DNA of 64,000 bases. Source: Capronia americana. Taxonomy: Eukaryota > Ascomycota > Eurotiomycetes > Chaetothyriales > Herpotrichiellaceae. Shown piece by piece: positions 29,879 through 41,600 of this stretch. A program made the translations under genes and the position numbers. The DNA lies in the NCBI GenBank assembly GCA_016110215.1, contig JADWQD010000016.1, forward strand, positions 124,001 to 188,000, given 5' to 3'. Below the pieces are notes generated by a model that saw only the letters and a list, made by a program, of their open reading frames with translations, had not been told where the DNA came from and made no database searches. Numbering within the stretch: the first letter of the stretch is position 1; every line of letters starts with the position of its first letter.

Positions 29879-31156
29879 TTACGCAGGCCAAGGACTCTTC
29901 AGCAGGAAGATACCCGAGGAGTCTATCTGGTCGGGCCTTGCACGCTCTCGGAGGAGCTCGGAGACCTCTTTCACTACCTTCTCCTTCTCTTCCGATCTTA
30001 TGGCGAGGAAGGAACCGTAAATCTCGAGCCTGCGGAGTCGGGGAGGCTTGATAAGCATGTCGAGTTCGAAGAGGGGGAGCGCGATCTCTAACTGCGCACT
30101 GCTCTGAAGAGCCCAAGAGGGCTGTACCGTGACATTGACGGTCAAAGTTTCCAAGGATAAATGTGTGGGAGCCTCAACTGCGGCTTGTCGGCCCGACCGT
30201 CCCAATACAGTATTTGCGGCTATGTCATCAGGGATGACTACCGTTCTCAGATGCGGAAAGACACGAAGAATGTCATACAGCGTGCCCCTCATGGGCTTGG
30301 GAGCATGACGGGGTGGGGAGTGGATTTCGAGGCGCTGAACAAAATCTGCGGTCTGTTGACAGTCCTCGAGTCTGCCAAATGGACTGTTGTTCGCGTTGTC
30401 ACAGTCTGGGAACCGCACGGTTGTCAGATTGACAGGCCAGCTTCTGAACAACGTGTCCCAACTTTGCGGCCAGCTGCAAATGGCCCCCGGGGCATGAAGG
30501 AGCATCAAGTTCTCCGGCCATTGCAGATCACCTGTCAAAGCCAGACCCCTCTCGCACAGCATGTCCTTTGGGAGCGCTAGAGACTTCAAGTTCTCAAGAC
30601 CACCAATTGAACCGAGCAGTTCTTTCAAGGTAAACGAATATCGGTCGCCCGACATATCCAGGAGAGCCAAGTTCAGGCACTTGGACAGTGGAGCCAATGA
30701 AGCAACTCTGTAGGAAACGTCAGAACACTTCGATGTACATAGACGGCAGCTTGGATATACCTACGAGAAGGTAACTGCTGGAGGGAGAAAACTCTCCAGG
30801 GAGGACTTTGTTCGATTGATCAGCCGAGATGTGAGACTGTTGGAGCTCTCATAGGCGATCTCCCGCATGTCCAGATGCTTGATCATATCCTCGATACCGA
30901 CTCGTGCTTTGCGCGCTTTGAGAGGCGGGCATATCGTCCGCGCGAACAGGTCAAAATTTCGAGGAGAAAGATGTGGGCGGTTGTAGAGGTGCGAAATAGA
31001 AGCGGCATACCAGGACTTAGATACAAGGCAGCAAGCCCATAACGACTTCTGAGAATCGAAGCTGTTGCAGGATGCAATATGGGCCGTGATCATAGTGATC
31101 ACCTCGACTGGCAGCCGCACCTCCGCACCTCTGTATGTGGGATCACCGATCTTCAT
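29879..31156 (-). CDS. F-box-like protein with leucine-rich body
   Basis: Two exons (30765-31156, 29879-30707) joined across a 57-nt intron (gtaggt..ctacag) encode 406 residues. The N-terminus VRLPVEVITMITAHIA..LWACCLVSKSWYAASISHLY has the F-box pattern (LPxEV, CxLVSKxW, AxxxLY). Leucine-rich segments such as LSKCLNLALLDMSGDRYSFT and LGGLENLKSL-like stretches follow, consistent with an irregular LRR or beta-strand array. Such proteins are usually SCF ubiquitin-ligase adaptors, but many fungal F-box-like genes are unstudied. Substrate unknown. The gene appears intact. Confidence 0.65.
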
Positions 31157-32155
31157 GATGGCATTCCTAATTGTCTCCAGATGAGTGTTTTTGTAGTGTA
31201 TCCGAGGATTCTTATGGAATCATAGCTCGGGTATTCTAGCAAAGGCTCAATCTCAGTTGTCTGTGCATACACAGAGATAGGTTCTTGCGGTTGGGGGCAA
31301 CTTCCACCCAGAGATCCAACTGACGGAACACCGAGGTTCTGCCGGTTAGCACGTGACCAAAAGCTTCTATTTCTCCTGCTATCTTCCGCGCTTTCTGTTG
31401 CTAGCTGGTCGCACCATGACACCAACCAGATCCATGTTATCGACGTTGCGGAAATGGCTTGAAATGCAAATTGTGGTGTGGATGATGGAGTCGTGAGGCG
31501 TAATTTCTGGGTTGAGAAACAAGGAAATCAATTACCTGCTCGGTGTTCATGGCTTGGGAGTCGGTGATGTTATCAGCGACATTGTCGTCGACGGCACCTA
31601 TAGGAAGAAACAGATGGATGCAGGTGCGGATGGAGGATCGAATGAGAATGATTTGCAGGCAATCACCACCACGCCACCGTGCTTTCCTTCACCTGAGTTC
31701 TCGCTGCCTTTCGAAGAGAGAAAAGCCAGTCACTTGTCCTCAATGCTGAGCTTTCCCTGCGAGTTGCTCCTTTGATCCCCATACCGTCGCGATGGATACA
31801 GAGAGTGTTTGTTTCCTTTAGCATTCAATCTTCAGTATATTCCGCTGACCGCACCCTCACATAACTTCCCCCATTTTCTTTTCTTCTGATCGCCTCTCGC
31901 CTTCGGTTTCTTCTCTCCGTCTCCGATCGTACAAAGAGGGTTGCCCTGCCACTGTCCGAGCCTTCTTCCAGGTACAGAGTCTCTTCGGCGTTTGTCAGGT
32001 ACATGGAAAACTCGGGACACACTTCTCACCTGGCCTCACCAATCGCTAACGCATCCGACAGGTGGTTGGCAACTTGACTCCCTCAAAGACAAGCGCTGCA
32101 ATTGTGAGACAACCTCTCTCGCAAAAAGAGATCCAACCTCCAAAGCGTCTTTCTA
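31157..32155. other. Promoter/leader region with probable 5' UTR intron
   Basis: 1.0 kb between divergent genes. Near the right end, 31999-32061 looks like a leader intron for the downstream gene: gtacat donor, cgctaac branch, ccgacag acceptor. No coding gene is supported elsewhere. Confidence 0.5.
31999..32061 (+). other. Probable 5' UTR intron
   Basis: 63 nt, tttgtcag|gtacat ... aatcgctaacgcatccgacag|gtgg. The branch point is 17-19 nt from the acceptor, the normal spacing here. Removing it deletes an upstream ATG (at about 32004) and makes ATG 32156 the first start codon of the mature leader. Confidence 0.5.
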
Positions 32156-34318
32156 ATGCGGGAGTCAGGTCGAGAGCCGAGACGGGCCCCCCCGGATTAT
32201 CCCGTTGCGACAGCATTCCGCTCTCGCCAAATTGCACTCGTCGAAATCAACATGTGGACACAGTGGGGTGCAAAAGCAAGAGCAGCTGAGTACGATGCCG
32301 CCAAAAACGCTGCTGCGAGACGAACGAGCGAGGAGCACAAATTGCCGCAGAAGCCCGCGCCTGTGTCTCTAAGCGCCTTCACCAAAAACGCTCCTCTCAA
32401 TCGCAACAAAGGGATCAAGGCATGGAAGCCATTGGTTCTGGAAGACACACCGGAAGACATCAGTGACGACGAGAGCCAGGAGGACATTCAGGGCACACCG
32501 TCAACTCCAACTCGTCTCAAGTTGACCGAGCACAGCAACTCTGTGAGCGAGGACAGTGAGGTCCCCCCGATCCCTGCGAAAGCCGCCCGGCTCAGTGAGA
32601 GTGACAGTACGCCTAGCTCGATCGCACCCACGGCGCCCACAGCGCCCAGAGCGATGCTCAGCATGTCATCCCAAACACCGTCCGCGTTGGTCAACCCAAC
32701 CCCTAAACGCGTTCAACCACACTCGATCATCAAGCAGGTCCACCAAACCACGACTCCGAGTGTGCATAGCTCCCCAGGAAACATCGTCGGAGGTGGTGGG
32801 TACCCAAACCCGAGCCCATATCCGTGGGTTGAATGGTACTATGACTCACATGGATTCCCCGTGGTAGGTCCCGTTACCGTGTCCACCGCGCCCACCGTCG
32901 AACCACTAGCAGTCCAGTATGCTGGCAACATCATGGTCCCAGACGACATCAGCCCTACAAAGCAGGAAACAAAGCTAGCATCTTTGTCCCAGCAATTCAC
33001 AGGTCCACCAGCTAGCTTTGTTGGTCGACATGGCCACTTCACTCCCGCTTCGGGTGGAGTGGTCAACTCAGGACTGCCTCCGCTGTCTGCTATTCACTGT
33101 AGTGAAGAGGCGAGCTTCTACCCTGGAGGAGCGTTTCTTAGGAACCCGACGCGTCGCCCGCCCCTGCAACAAGTCAATTCAGATAGCGTCGTTGACATAG
33201 ACGCAAGCTTCTCCGGGTCTGGATCCTGTCACATACCAAGCATAGTCCGACACTACTCTTACCCTGATGCCGTTTCCGTACCTCTCGAGCAGCCACGAGC
33301 AACCGACCAAACCACACGTCTAGCGGCGCCACAACCGGCCCGTGCGCCAATACTGCACTCTTCTGAAGAGGAGCCATATGACCGCAAGACCAAGATGCAG
33401 AGTTTCGTGGCGGCACAGCAGGCTTTGGCCAAAACAGGGAAGACTGTGCTGCACAATCCCGATCTGCACCGGGTGAGGACCAGTGAGGCAGCTTCTCCAG
33501 CTCGATCAGGCGGCACAGCAACACCAGAACATGACATCCGTAGACAGATGCTCAGCCCTGGATCAGTCACTATTCTGAAGCCGCCACCAGGATTCGGAGC
33601 ACAACCAATTCCTCGTCAGACCCTGGAAGAAGGCAGCGACCAGAACTCCTCTCCCATCGACCAAGCAACTCTGCGACAGATGTTTGAGGTCGAGAAACGA
33701 GAATGGTTTGAGTTGAAGGCCGTCACCAAGGCACAGCGGACAAAGATGAACAGAGTAATGAATACTTTTGCGAGGGCACAGGCTCCTGACCAGCCTCGCG
33801 AATTTGGGCCAAAGACAGATGAGGACAAGAAAGACAGTCTCCAGCGCTGGATGCAACTCGCCAACAAGGACAACAAGCCCGTCACGACCATACACAAGCT
33901 GTTTGAAGACGCTGCTAGAGAACGGCTTTCCATAGGGGCTGTTGTGGTCAGTAGTGATGGTGCTACGAGCAATCACCTGTCGCAGGCGGAAATCGAATGT
34001 GCTGCTATCTGTGCCGTTGGAGAAATCGTGGCCAACTTGATGGACGATGGAGGATCTTCTGGAGCGGTTACGGACACAGATGGTCTGTTTGCCAAATACA
34101 AGCCTGCCCCGGAGTATGCGATTGAACGTGGGCGGCTGTTGATGGGCAGTAGCGGATGCACGAGCTTCTTTGAGGACAATGCTGGTGGATTCTACACGGC
34201 TCCCAGTCGAATTGCGCGCGACCCTCGGTTTAGACCAGCCGGGAAGGAAGCAATTCAGGTTAAGGCAGACGAGGGCTGGAAGCTCCGAGCCGACATGTAC
34301 GGGAGGAGACGCATGTAA
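32156..34318 (+). CDS. Large disordered fungal protein, unknown function
   Basis: A single exon of 720 residues; not recognised. After an N-terminal basic stretch (AKARAAEYDAAKNAAARR) it is mostly low-complexity Ser/Pro/Thr/Gln sequence. A more ordered part at about 500-620 (MFEVEKREWFELKAVTKAQR, then EIECAAICAVGEIVANLMDD) is probably alpha-helical. It ends with a short conserved-looking segment (GGFYTAPSRIARDPRFRPAG). The start at 32156 fits a first-AUG rule after the leader intron; ATG 32252 (MWTQWGAKARAAEYD) is an alternative that removes the least protein-like 32 residues. No signal peptide or membrane span. A regulatory or scaffold role is possible but nothing in the sequence proves it. 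Confidence 0.7.
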   Translation: MRESGREPRRAPPDYPVATAFRSRQIALVEINMWTQWGAKARAAEYDAAKNAAARRTSEEHKLPQKPAPVSLSAFTKNAPLNRNKGIKAWKPLVLEDTPEDISDDESQEDIQGTPSTPTRLKLTEHSNSVSEDSEVPPIPAKAARLSESDSTPSSIAPTAPTAPRAMLSMSSQTPSALVNPTPKRVQPHSIIKQVHQTTTPSVHSSPGNIVGGGGYPNPSPYPWVEWYYDSHGFPVVGPVTVSTAPTVEPLAVQYAGNIMVPDDISPTKQETKLASLSQQFTGPPASFVGRHGHFTPASGGVVNSGLPPLSAIHCSEEASFYPGGAFLRNPTRRPPLQQVNSDSVVDIDASFSGSGSCHIPSIVRHYSYPDAVSVPLEQPRATDQTTRLAAPQPARAPILHSSEEEPYDRKTKMQSFVAAQQALAKTGKTVLHNPDLHRVRTSEAASPARSGGTATPEHDIRRQMLSPGSVTILKPPPGFGAQPIPRQTLEEGSDQNSSPIDQATLRQMFEVEKREWFELKAVTKAQRTKMNRVMNTFARAQAPDQPREFGPKTDEDKKDSLQRWMQLANKDNKPVTTIHKLFEDAARERLSIGAVVVSSDGATSNHLSQAEIECAAICAVGEIVANLMDDGGSSGAVTDTDGLFAKYKPAPEYAIERGRLLMGSSGCTSFFEDNAGGFYTAPSRIARDPRFRPAGKEAIQVKADEGWKLRADMYGRRRM

Positions 34319-34753
34319 GTACGAGGGAGGACGGACCAGCAGGCACAAGGACAAAGTGGACGAAATCAAGTTGCGGCCAGGATCTGGGTGGGATGTGCAT
34401 GACAAGAGATTAGATGTGCGCGAGCTCTTGAAGATGCAGGCTGCAGGATGCGTTGGAGAAGCTCTCTTGGTCTCTGCTGTCTCTCTTGGCCTTCATCGTG
34501 TGTCTGGACCGTGTACTCGTACGGACGAGCAATGGGCCGGTGGCGTACATAGCCGAGCAAATCTATGACAGAACGAGTGAGCGCATGTGCAGAAACCAAA
34601 ATCCACCGTGCCAGGCAAAGCCGCCCGCGTCAACTGCCACCGCACTCGTCGTTCGCCATCTGGGCTTACCCCTTCTCTCCTCTTCTTCCTCCTGTCCGTC
34701 TGCGCTATATTCCCATCCGCCTCACTCGTCCGTTACAGCCCTCTCCGCCAGCA
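34319..34753. other. Intergenic region upstream of m-AAA protease
   Basis: 435 bases. The open frame continues upstream of 34754 to 34565 in the protease register, but its translation is not a credible targeting peptide, so it is treated as leader. Confidence 0.5.
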
Positions 34754-37542
34754 ATGGCGGCAAGCTACCTGCGGCCGCAGTTGATGCGGTCGTCGAAAGC
34801 TGCTTTCGAGTGCGCATTTTGTGCCACACGCCGCTCGGCCCAGTTCACCAGATTCCGCACCCCAAGATCACTACGAGCCCCCCTGTCAAGATCCTATGCG
34901 ACGGTAAATCCTGGAGACCCGAAGTCGCCGCCAGAGGACCCGGAGAAGAAGAAACAGCAAGCAAGCAAGGCAGACAAGGCAGAGAAATCAGAACAACCCG
35001 CCAAAGGGCCGGAGAAGAGTCCAGATGAAGAGCCAGAGGCGAAGCAGGCCAGCACGTCAGACTTTCCTCCCATGACGGCGGAAGAAAAACAGCAGATCGA
35101 CGACATCGCCAAGCTGATCAAGACGGGCTTGCCCAAGTCCCAGGCCGATGCCGTGGACGAAGCTGCCGAGGTGATAAAGAAGGGTGGGATGCCCCAGGAG
35201 CTGCGGGATGTGTTGGAGGCGAGGAAGAAAGATCCCACCAAGCGGATCGATCTTGGGACGACGGTCCGGCTGGTCAGCCTGTTCACCAAGATGTCGCGCA
35301 TGACGGCCAAGGAGGTTCGGGAGAAGTACGGCAACAAGGCGACAGAATCGCCCAAGGACGAAAGCCAGGAGGAGACACCTCTGTTCGAGCAATCGAACAA
35401 GAAGGAGGAAGGCGGCAAGCAACGCAAGGAGAAGCAGAGTGGCGGGCCGAAGGTCTATGAGCTGAAGCTCGACGCCAGCACCATGATCATGACCGCCTTC
35501 ATCACATACTATCTCTACCGCAGCTTGTACCCCGGCGAGTCTAGTCGCGAGATCACATGGCAGGAGTTCCGGACGACCTTCTTCGACAAGGGTCTCGTCA
35601 ACAAGCTCACAGTCATCAACCGCAACCGAGTCCGAGTCGAGCTACACCGAACCGCCGTGGCCCAGCGATACCCCGAATCACCTGCGGCCCAACCCAATTT
35701 CTACTATTACTTCTCGATAGGCTCCGTCGAAGCCTTCGAGAGACATCTGGACGAGGCACAGCAAGAGCTGGGTATCCCCACAAACGAGAGAATTCCAGTC
35801 GCCTACTCGGACGAAGTGCCCTTGAGCGCCGCCATCTTCTCCTTCGGTCCCACCATCCTCTTTGTCGGTGCCCTCTTCTGGCTCTCGCGACGAGCAGCTT
35901 CCGGTGCAGGTGGGCAAAGCGGCATCTTCGGCATCGGCAAGTCAAGAGCGAAGAGGTTCAACCATGAAACCGACGTCAAGACCAAATTCTCCGATGTCGC
36001 TGGTATGGATGAGGCCAAGCTTGAGATCATGGAGTTCGTCTCTTTCCTGAAGGACCCTTCGAAGTACCAAAAGCTGGGTGCAAAGATCCCTCGCGGCGCC
36101 ATCCTCTCCGGTCCTCCTGGCACGGGTAAAACGCTGCTGGCTAAGGCTACAGCCGGTGAGTCAGGCGTTCCCTTCTATTCGGTCTCGGGTTCCGAGTTCG
36201 TCGAAATGTTCGTCGGTGTCGGTCCGTCTCGAGTGCGAGACTTGTTCGCCAACGCAAGGAAGAACACCCCGTGCATCATCTTCATCGATGAAATCGACGC
36301 CATCGGCAAGTCGAGAGCCAAGCAGAATTTTGGCGGCGGGAACGACGAGCGAGAATCAACCCTCAACCAGATCTTGACCGAGATGGACGGCTTCAACACT
36401 TCGGAGCAAGTCGTCGTCCTCGCGGGCACGAACAGACCCGATGTTCTTGACAAGGCCTTGATGCGTCCTGGTCGGTTTGATCGACACATTGCCATCGACC
36501 GACCAACCATGGACGGGCGACGACAGATCTTCCAGGTCCATCTGCGCAAGATCGTCACCAAGGTCGATCTAGAGTACCTTACCGGCCGACTGTCGGCGCT
36601 CACGCCCGGCTTCTCCGGCGCCGACATTGCCAACTGCGTCAACGAAGCCGCCCTGATCGCTGCCCGCGCGAACGCCGCCTCGGTCGAGATGATCCACTTC
36701 GAACAAGCCATCGAGCGCGTCATCGGCGGTCTCGAGAAGAAGTCCCTCGTGCTGACACCCGAGGAGAAAAAGACGGTTGCGTACCATGAAGCCGGTCACG
36801 CCATCTGCGGCTGGTTCTTCAAATACGCGGATCCCCTTTTGAAAGTCAGCATCATCCCACGCGGTCAAGGCGCATTAGGATATGCGCAATACCTCCCCGC
36901 CGGAGGTGGTGACGTCTATCTCATGAACGTCAAGCAGCTGATGGACCGCATGGCCATGACTTTGGGCGGCCGTGTGAGTGAAGAAATCTGGTTCGACACG
37001 GTAACGTCGGGCGCAAGCGACGACTTCAACAAGGTGACACGGATGGCCACCGCGATGGTCACCGAATGGGGCATGTCCCCCAAGATCGGCTACCTGCATT
37101 ATCGCGACGACGAGCAACGCCTACACAAGCCCTTTAGCGAGGAAACCGCGCGGAACATCGACGTCGAGGTCCGCCGTATCGTTGACGAGGCGTACAAACA
37201 GTGCAAGGACCTGCTGCTAGAGAAGAAAACCGAACTCCAGGCTGTGGCGGAGGAGTTGTTGAACAAGGAGATGCTCGTCAGAGATGATCTCGTGCGAATC
37301 CTAGGGCCCAGACCTTTCGGCGACCCCGGCGATTTCTCAAAGTACTTCGACAACCAGCATGGGCAGAAGAGCGCGCCGTAAGTCGTCCCGTCAGCTTTTA
37401 TGGTTGCAAATTTTTATTGGATCGTCCCCGACGTGACTAACGCGTGTGTTCACCTAGACCGCCACCGCCGACAGAACAACAAGCGCCGTCGGGTGATTTA
37501 CCTGAGGAGCCGGCCCCGGCTTTCAAGCGGCACGAATTATAG
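34754..37542 (+). CDS. Mitochondrial m-AAA protease (Afg3/Yta12 family)
   Basis: Two exons, 34754-37377 and 37458-37542, encode 902 residues. It is an inner-membrane ATP-dependent zinc protease that degrades misfolded membrane proteins and matures ribosomal protein MrpL32. The presequence is basic (SLRAPLSRSYATVNPGD, with a likely cleavage before ATVN). A Lys/Glu-rich linker follows. Two membrane spans flank the intermembrane domain (TMIMTAFITYYLYRSLYP; AAIFSFGPTILFVGALFWL). Then come Walker A GPPGTGKT (about 453), Walker B IIFIDEID and the protease motif HEAGH (about 678). Exon 2 adds a Pro-rich tail (PPPPPTEQQAPSGDLPEEP). I cannot tell Afg3 from Yta12 by eye. Confidence 0.93.
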
Positions 37543-38625
37543 TATCCCGTTCTTTGTACGGGATTCTGGAGGTGTCGTTCCGAGACCTAGAGTCCAGCCT
37601 CCAACCCCAGTCTCCAGTCCTTCGTCTCCATCTTTCCTGCTCTTTCTCTCACTCTTGTCACGGTAATTGGTGCATAGCGCCGGAGTCATGTTATGGTCAG
37701 TGATATTCCACGGATTGGAGGTGAAGAATGCAAGGACGAAAGAAGGAAAGGGAAAGAATAAGGCCGTATCGGTAGAAGGCGTGACGAAAAGCCAAAAAAA
37801 AACCGCCTGCTTCCCACGGGTCGAGCACCACACAGCGCTCGATACTTTCCGACACGTCCTCGACACGTGGGTTCTCGAAATCAACCTGAAAGAGGGAAGG
37901 AGGGATTGGGTATTTGTTGTGTCCGATACGAAAGAGGCACGAACTACCCGGTTGGGCGGTCATGGCTATTGCATTGCTCTTGCTCTCGCCCTCTCTCTCT
38001 CGCGATTTCGCTCTCGCTCTTGCTTTCGTCGCGAGCAGCCCTCCGGCACGGGAACAGGAACAAACTCCAGACCGCCCGCCTGCCAGAGAAACCACAACTT
38101 GGTCGGAGATGCGAGCCATTCGCTTCTGACGTGTATATATTGAGGCCCCTTTGTTTGTGTACATACATGCATACATACATGCCCGCATACGGCGCATAAA
38201 AACCATCAACATCCCAGGTGATGCAGGCAGGCAGGAATGGTTGACTGATGCTGGCTTGCAAGCCAAGGGGAGGGCAGGAATGAAAAAAGAATCGCCACTT
38301 TCTTCAAATCTGCATTCCGTGATGTGTGGACGTGTCGTTCACTTGTTCGTTCGTTCGTTCCTGGATCGGGAACTAACTCTAGAACGGTAGGCATGCTGCT
38401 ACTAGATGAATGCTTTAAAAAGGAAATTTCGTGACATGTTTGTTCTATCTCGTCGGTCCCTTTCAATCCTTTTTTTTTGTTCCATTTGCTTTTCTCCTCC
38501 TCTGCCTCCTGCTCCTGCTCATGCTCAAACGCTGTTTCTTTCCTTGGCTTACAGCATTCCCCATCGCTGCACTCAACCTGTCACCCACGGGCGAACCAAG
38601 CATATCCCTTCTTCAAGGCTGAATA
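37543..38625. other. Intergenic region between convergent m-AAA and GCN1 genes
   Basis: 1.08 kb, low in complexity. It has a C/T-rich stretch at about 37980-38030, tetranucleotide runs (catacatg near 38161-38180; ttcg near 38345-38360) and a poly-T/C run near 38465-38515. Two UGUANAUA-type elements lie on the plus strand at 38132 and 38158. No gene is supported. Confidence 0.55.
38132..38165 (+). promoter_or_regulatory. Candidate pair of Puf-protein binding elements
   Basis: TGTATATA at 38132-38139, with C at position -2 as in the Puf3 consensus, and TGTACATA at 38158-38165. They lie 590-620 nt past the stop of the m-AAA gene on its sense strand, so they count only if the 3' UTR is that long. 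The surrounding simple-sequence DNA makes chance matches likely. Confidence 0.25.
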
Positions 38626-41600
38626 CTATTCCTCTGGCTTGGCCTCATCTGCCAGATCCACCCGGCCGACACTCCACACCTCCCGCTCGTCTTCTTCCTC
38701 GTCTCCACTCAGGCCTAGCCCTCCTTTGACACCTCCTTCGGCCTCTCTCCGCTCCCGCGCCTGCGCGCCCAATCTCAATGCCACGCGCTTGAAGTAATCG
38801 CCCATCGCTCTGCTCGGTCCAACGCCGAGTTTCTTGCCCCCGCTCTCGGATTGCATGTATTGGTCGAATATCGCGCTTTCTTCGTCAACGACGTTGAACA
38901 ACTCGAGGAAGGCAGCTTCCGCGGCGAGTTTCACGGGAATGACTGCATCGCGAACACTGGCGAAGACGGGCGGCACGAGAATGCCCAACAGAGTGGGACT
39001 CGACCGGAATGAATCCCCGTGATGTCGGAAGATGGTGCGAATGACAACCAATGCGAGGCGACGCGAGTCGATGTCTCCTCCAGGAGGAAGGACGGCCGCG
39101 AGGGACTCAAATAGCGGTGTACATTCCTCTTCTACGTCTGACGTGCTCTTGAAGACCGTGGCGGGGAGCGAGAGGATGTATTTGCCTAGCGCAAGGACCG
39201 CGTTTTGTTGGACGAATGTACCGCCCTTGCCAGAAAGGCCCGTAGTTAAGACATGGCGCGTGTCTTCTGCGTACGATGGGTCTTCGGCAAGGGTTGATGC
39301 GCTCTCCAGTAACACGGCGTTCAAAGCCAGGATGGATGCGTTGCCGCTCGGTTGCGCGAGCACCCGCGTCCTGATCAACCCGCTTGCCTTCTCCGTTGGA
39401 AGGACCTTGATCATCGCGCCAAGGAGTCTGGCATTGGTAAACATCATGGCATCATCCTGTGTATCGTGTTGCAGCGTGTCCATCAATCCGAGGATCGACT
39501 CACGCGAGGCGTCCGACATGTTCGATCCGACTTTGCTGACGACTTCCTGGAGAGCTTTCAGCATGGCGTTGCGGACACCAACGTCTGGTGTTTTCGCGCC
39601 CGTGACGAGTTCGGCAATCAGAGGATCCACCCGTGGTGTGAGGGTGATCAATATACTGAGTGCCTTCGTCGCACGAGTGCGCAGCAGATCGCTTGTCGGA
39701 TCGGCAATGGACTTGGTGAAAGTACGTTGTAGTTGCGGCAGGAAAGGGCGGAGGAAAGTAGGGATCTTCTCGAGCAAGAGGCTTAGGGTGGACAGGATCG
39801 CGCATTTGACGTCCATGGATCGCTCGCCAACAACACGGATGAGTGGGCCGGTGATCTGTGTCACAAAGGGCTTTAGGGCGTCGGGGCTGGAGCGCTCGAT
39901 GATGTCGGATATGCCCATGGTGGATTGGACTCGTTGCTCGGTCGTGCCGTTCATCAAGCCTTGAAGGAAGATCTGGAGGACGGGGAGGATACCCTTGGGC
40001 AGAGCAAAGCCGGGTAGAACTGATCCTGCCGTACCGGCTTGCTGGAGGACTTGGCGGGTCGAAGAGACGAGTGACTCCATTTCTTCTTTGCGCAGATGAG
40101 ATTGCAGTTGGCTCAACGCAGACCAGGCTGCTTTGACGACTTCTTGGTCGCGGTCGCCAAAGGAAATGAGAAGGACGCGGATGAGGTCCTGGTTGTAGCG
40201 CGAATAGTCCACGACCGGGTTGGCAAAGAATGTAGCCAGGTGATTTGCTGCCAGCGCTCGTCTTCTATGATCATCGTGTTTGATCATAGCTAGCATGACA
40301 CTCATGGCGCTGTTGAGGCCGTCGAACTCATCGACAGACGACAAGGCGGCGTCGAAGGCCTCATTCAGCTCGCCTCGGAGTTCATCATCCTTGCACGTGA
40401 CGATGTTGTCCGCCAGACTGTTCAGAACTGCCGGTAGCCTGCGCGCCATGCTTGCCCCTCCAACTTTAGCCAAAGACGCAAGGGCGCGAGCGTTGAAACC
40501 AGTGATGGGGTTTGTGAGCAGCGTCGGTATGAGGTTCGGCAGAATAACATTGGCTCTCGTTGCCTCGGTGAGCAGGGTAAGCAATGCTGACAAGGCATTT
40601 TCGGCCTCTGTTTCGCTTCGCAACAAATTGAGCAGATGTGGTAACACCTGGTCGACTGCTCTCTTGCCGAACGTGTGTTGAAGTGAGTCGAAGGATTCGG
40701 CAGCTGCCTCGCGGACTTCTGGGTCCGAATCGGTCAGTGCCAGGCGGACAATGGAAATCAACTGCTTCTCATGGTCTTCCAGTGAATCCGGTGAAGCAGC
40801 ATTGACAATCTCTCTCAGAGCGATACAGATGCCTTGCCGCTTGTCGGAGTCGGTTGACGTTTCCAGGCCTTCCTCCAGCGACGGAAGCAAAGTCGCAAAG
40901 ATGCCTTCCCCAGCTTTGCGGATGACTTCACCAAGAGCATTGGCAGCAATGACCTTGTGCTCCATGTTCGAGGATGCAAGGCGTGCAATGATCATCTGAG
41001 AAAGTGTCGGCACCAATTCGCGCAGAGTCCTTGGAGTTGCAACAAGTGCCTTCCAAACAGCGATGGCAGCCACTCGAACTTGTCCAGAAGTATCGCAACG
41101 ACAGATATAGAGAGAGGACAAGACTTTATTGCGTCTCTCTTCGCCCAAAACTTCGAGGAGGGATTGTCCTGCTTGGGTAGCGTGTTCACCTTCTTCTTCG
41201 GCTTCTGTTTGAGCATTGATACCGGTGAGGTTGAACAGGAGGTCACCGACGAGCTCGACTGAACTGAGGCGAATGCGGTGGCTGTCATCGGCCAACCCGC
41301 GTTGCAACTCAGGTAAGAGCAGGTCAATGGCCTTGGTTGCGAAGTTCTTGACAAGCAATCTCCCTGCTCGGAGAGCTGTTTCACGGATGGCCTCGACGTC
41401 GTCGGCCAGGCCGCTGAGGATCGAGGGGATGATTTGTGCAAGGTAGTTGGCAAAACTGTTGCCGAAACAGGCCGGCAAGAAGATGAACAGAGTCATGAAT
41501 CCTTCTCTGACGGTTGCTCTGGGGCTGGCAACATTTTGCAAGATGGATGGCAGGGTTTCCTCCAGACGACCAGTTCCAAGCCCAGCAAGGACTTCGCTGA

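Noticed and set aside
33563..34405. 280-codon minus-strand frame
   Set aside because: Antisense to the disordered-protein gene; its composition (Ser, Leu, Cys, Arg) is that of a reverse frame.
39032..39964. 310-codon open frame on the plus strand inside GCN1
   Set aside because: It is antisense to the strongly supported GCN1 exon, Ser/Arg-rich and without motifs: a shadow of codon bias in a long gene.
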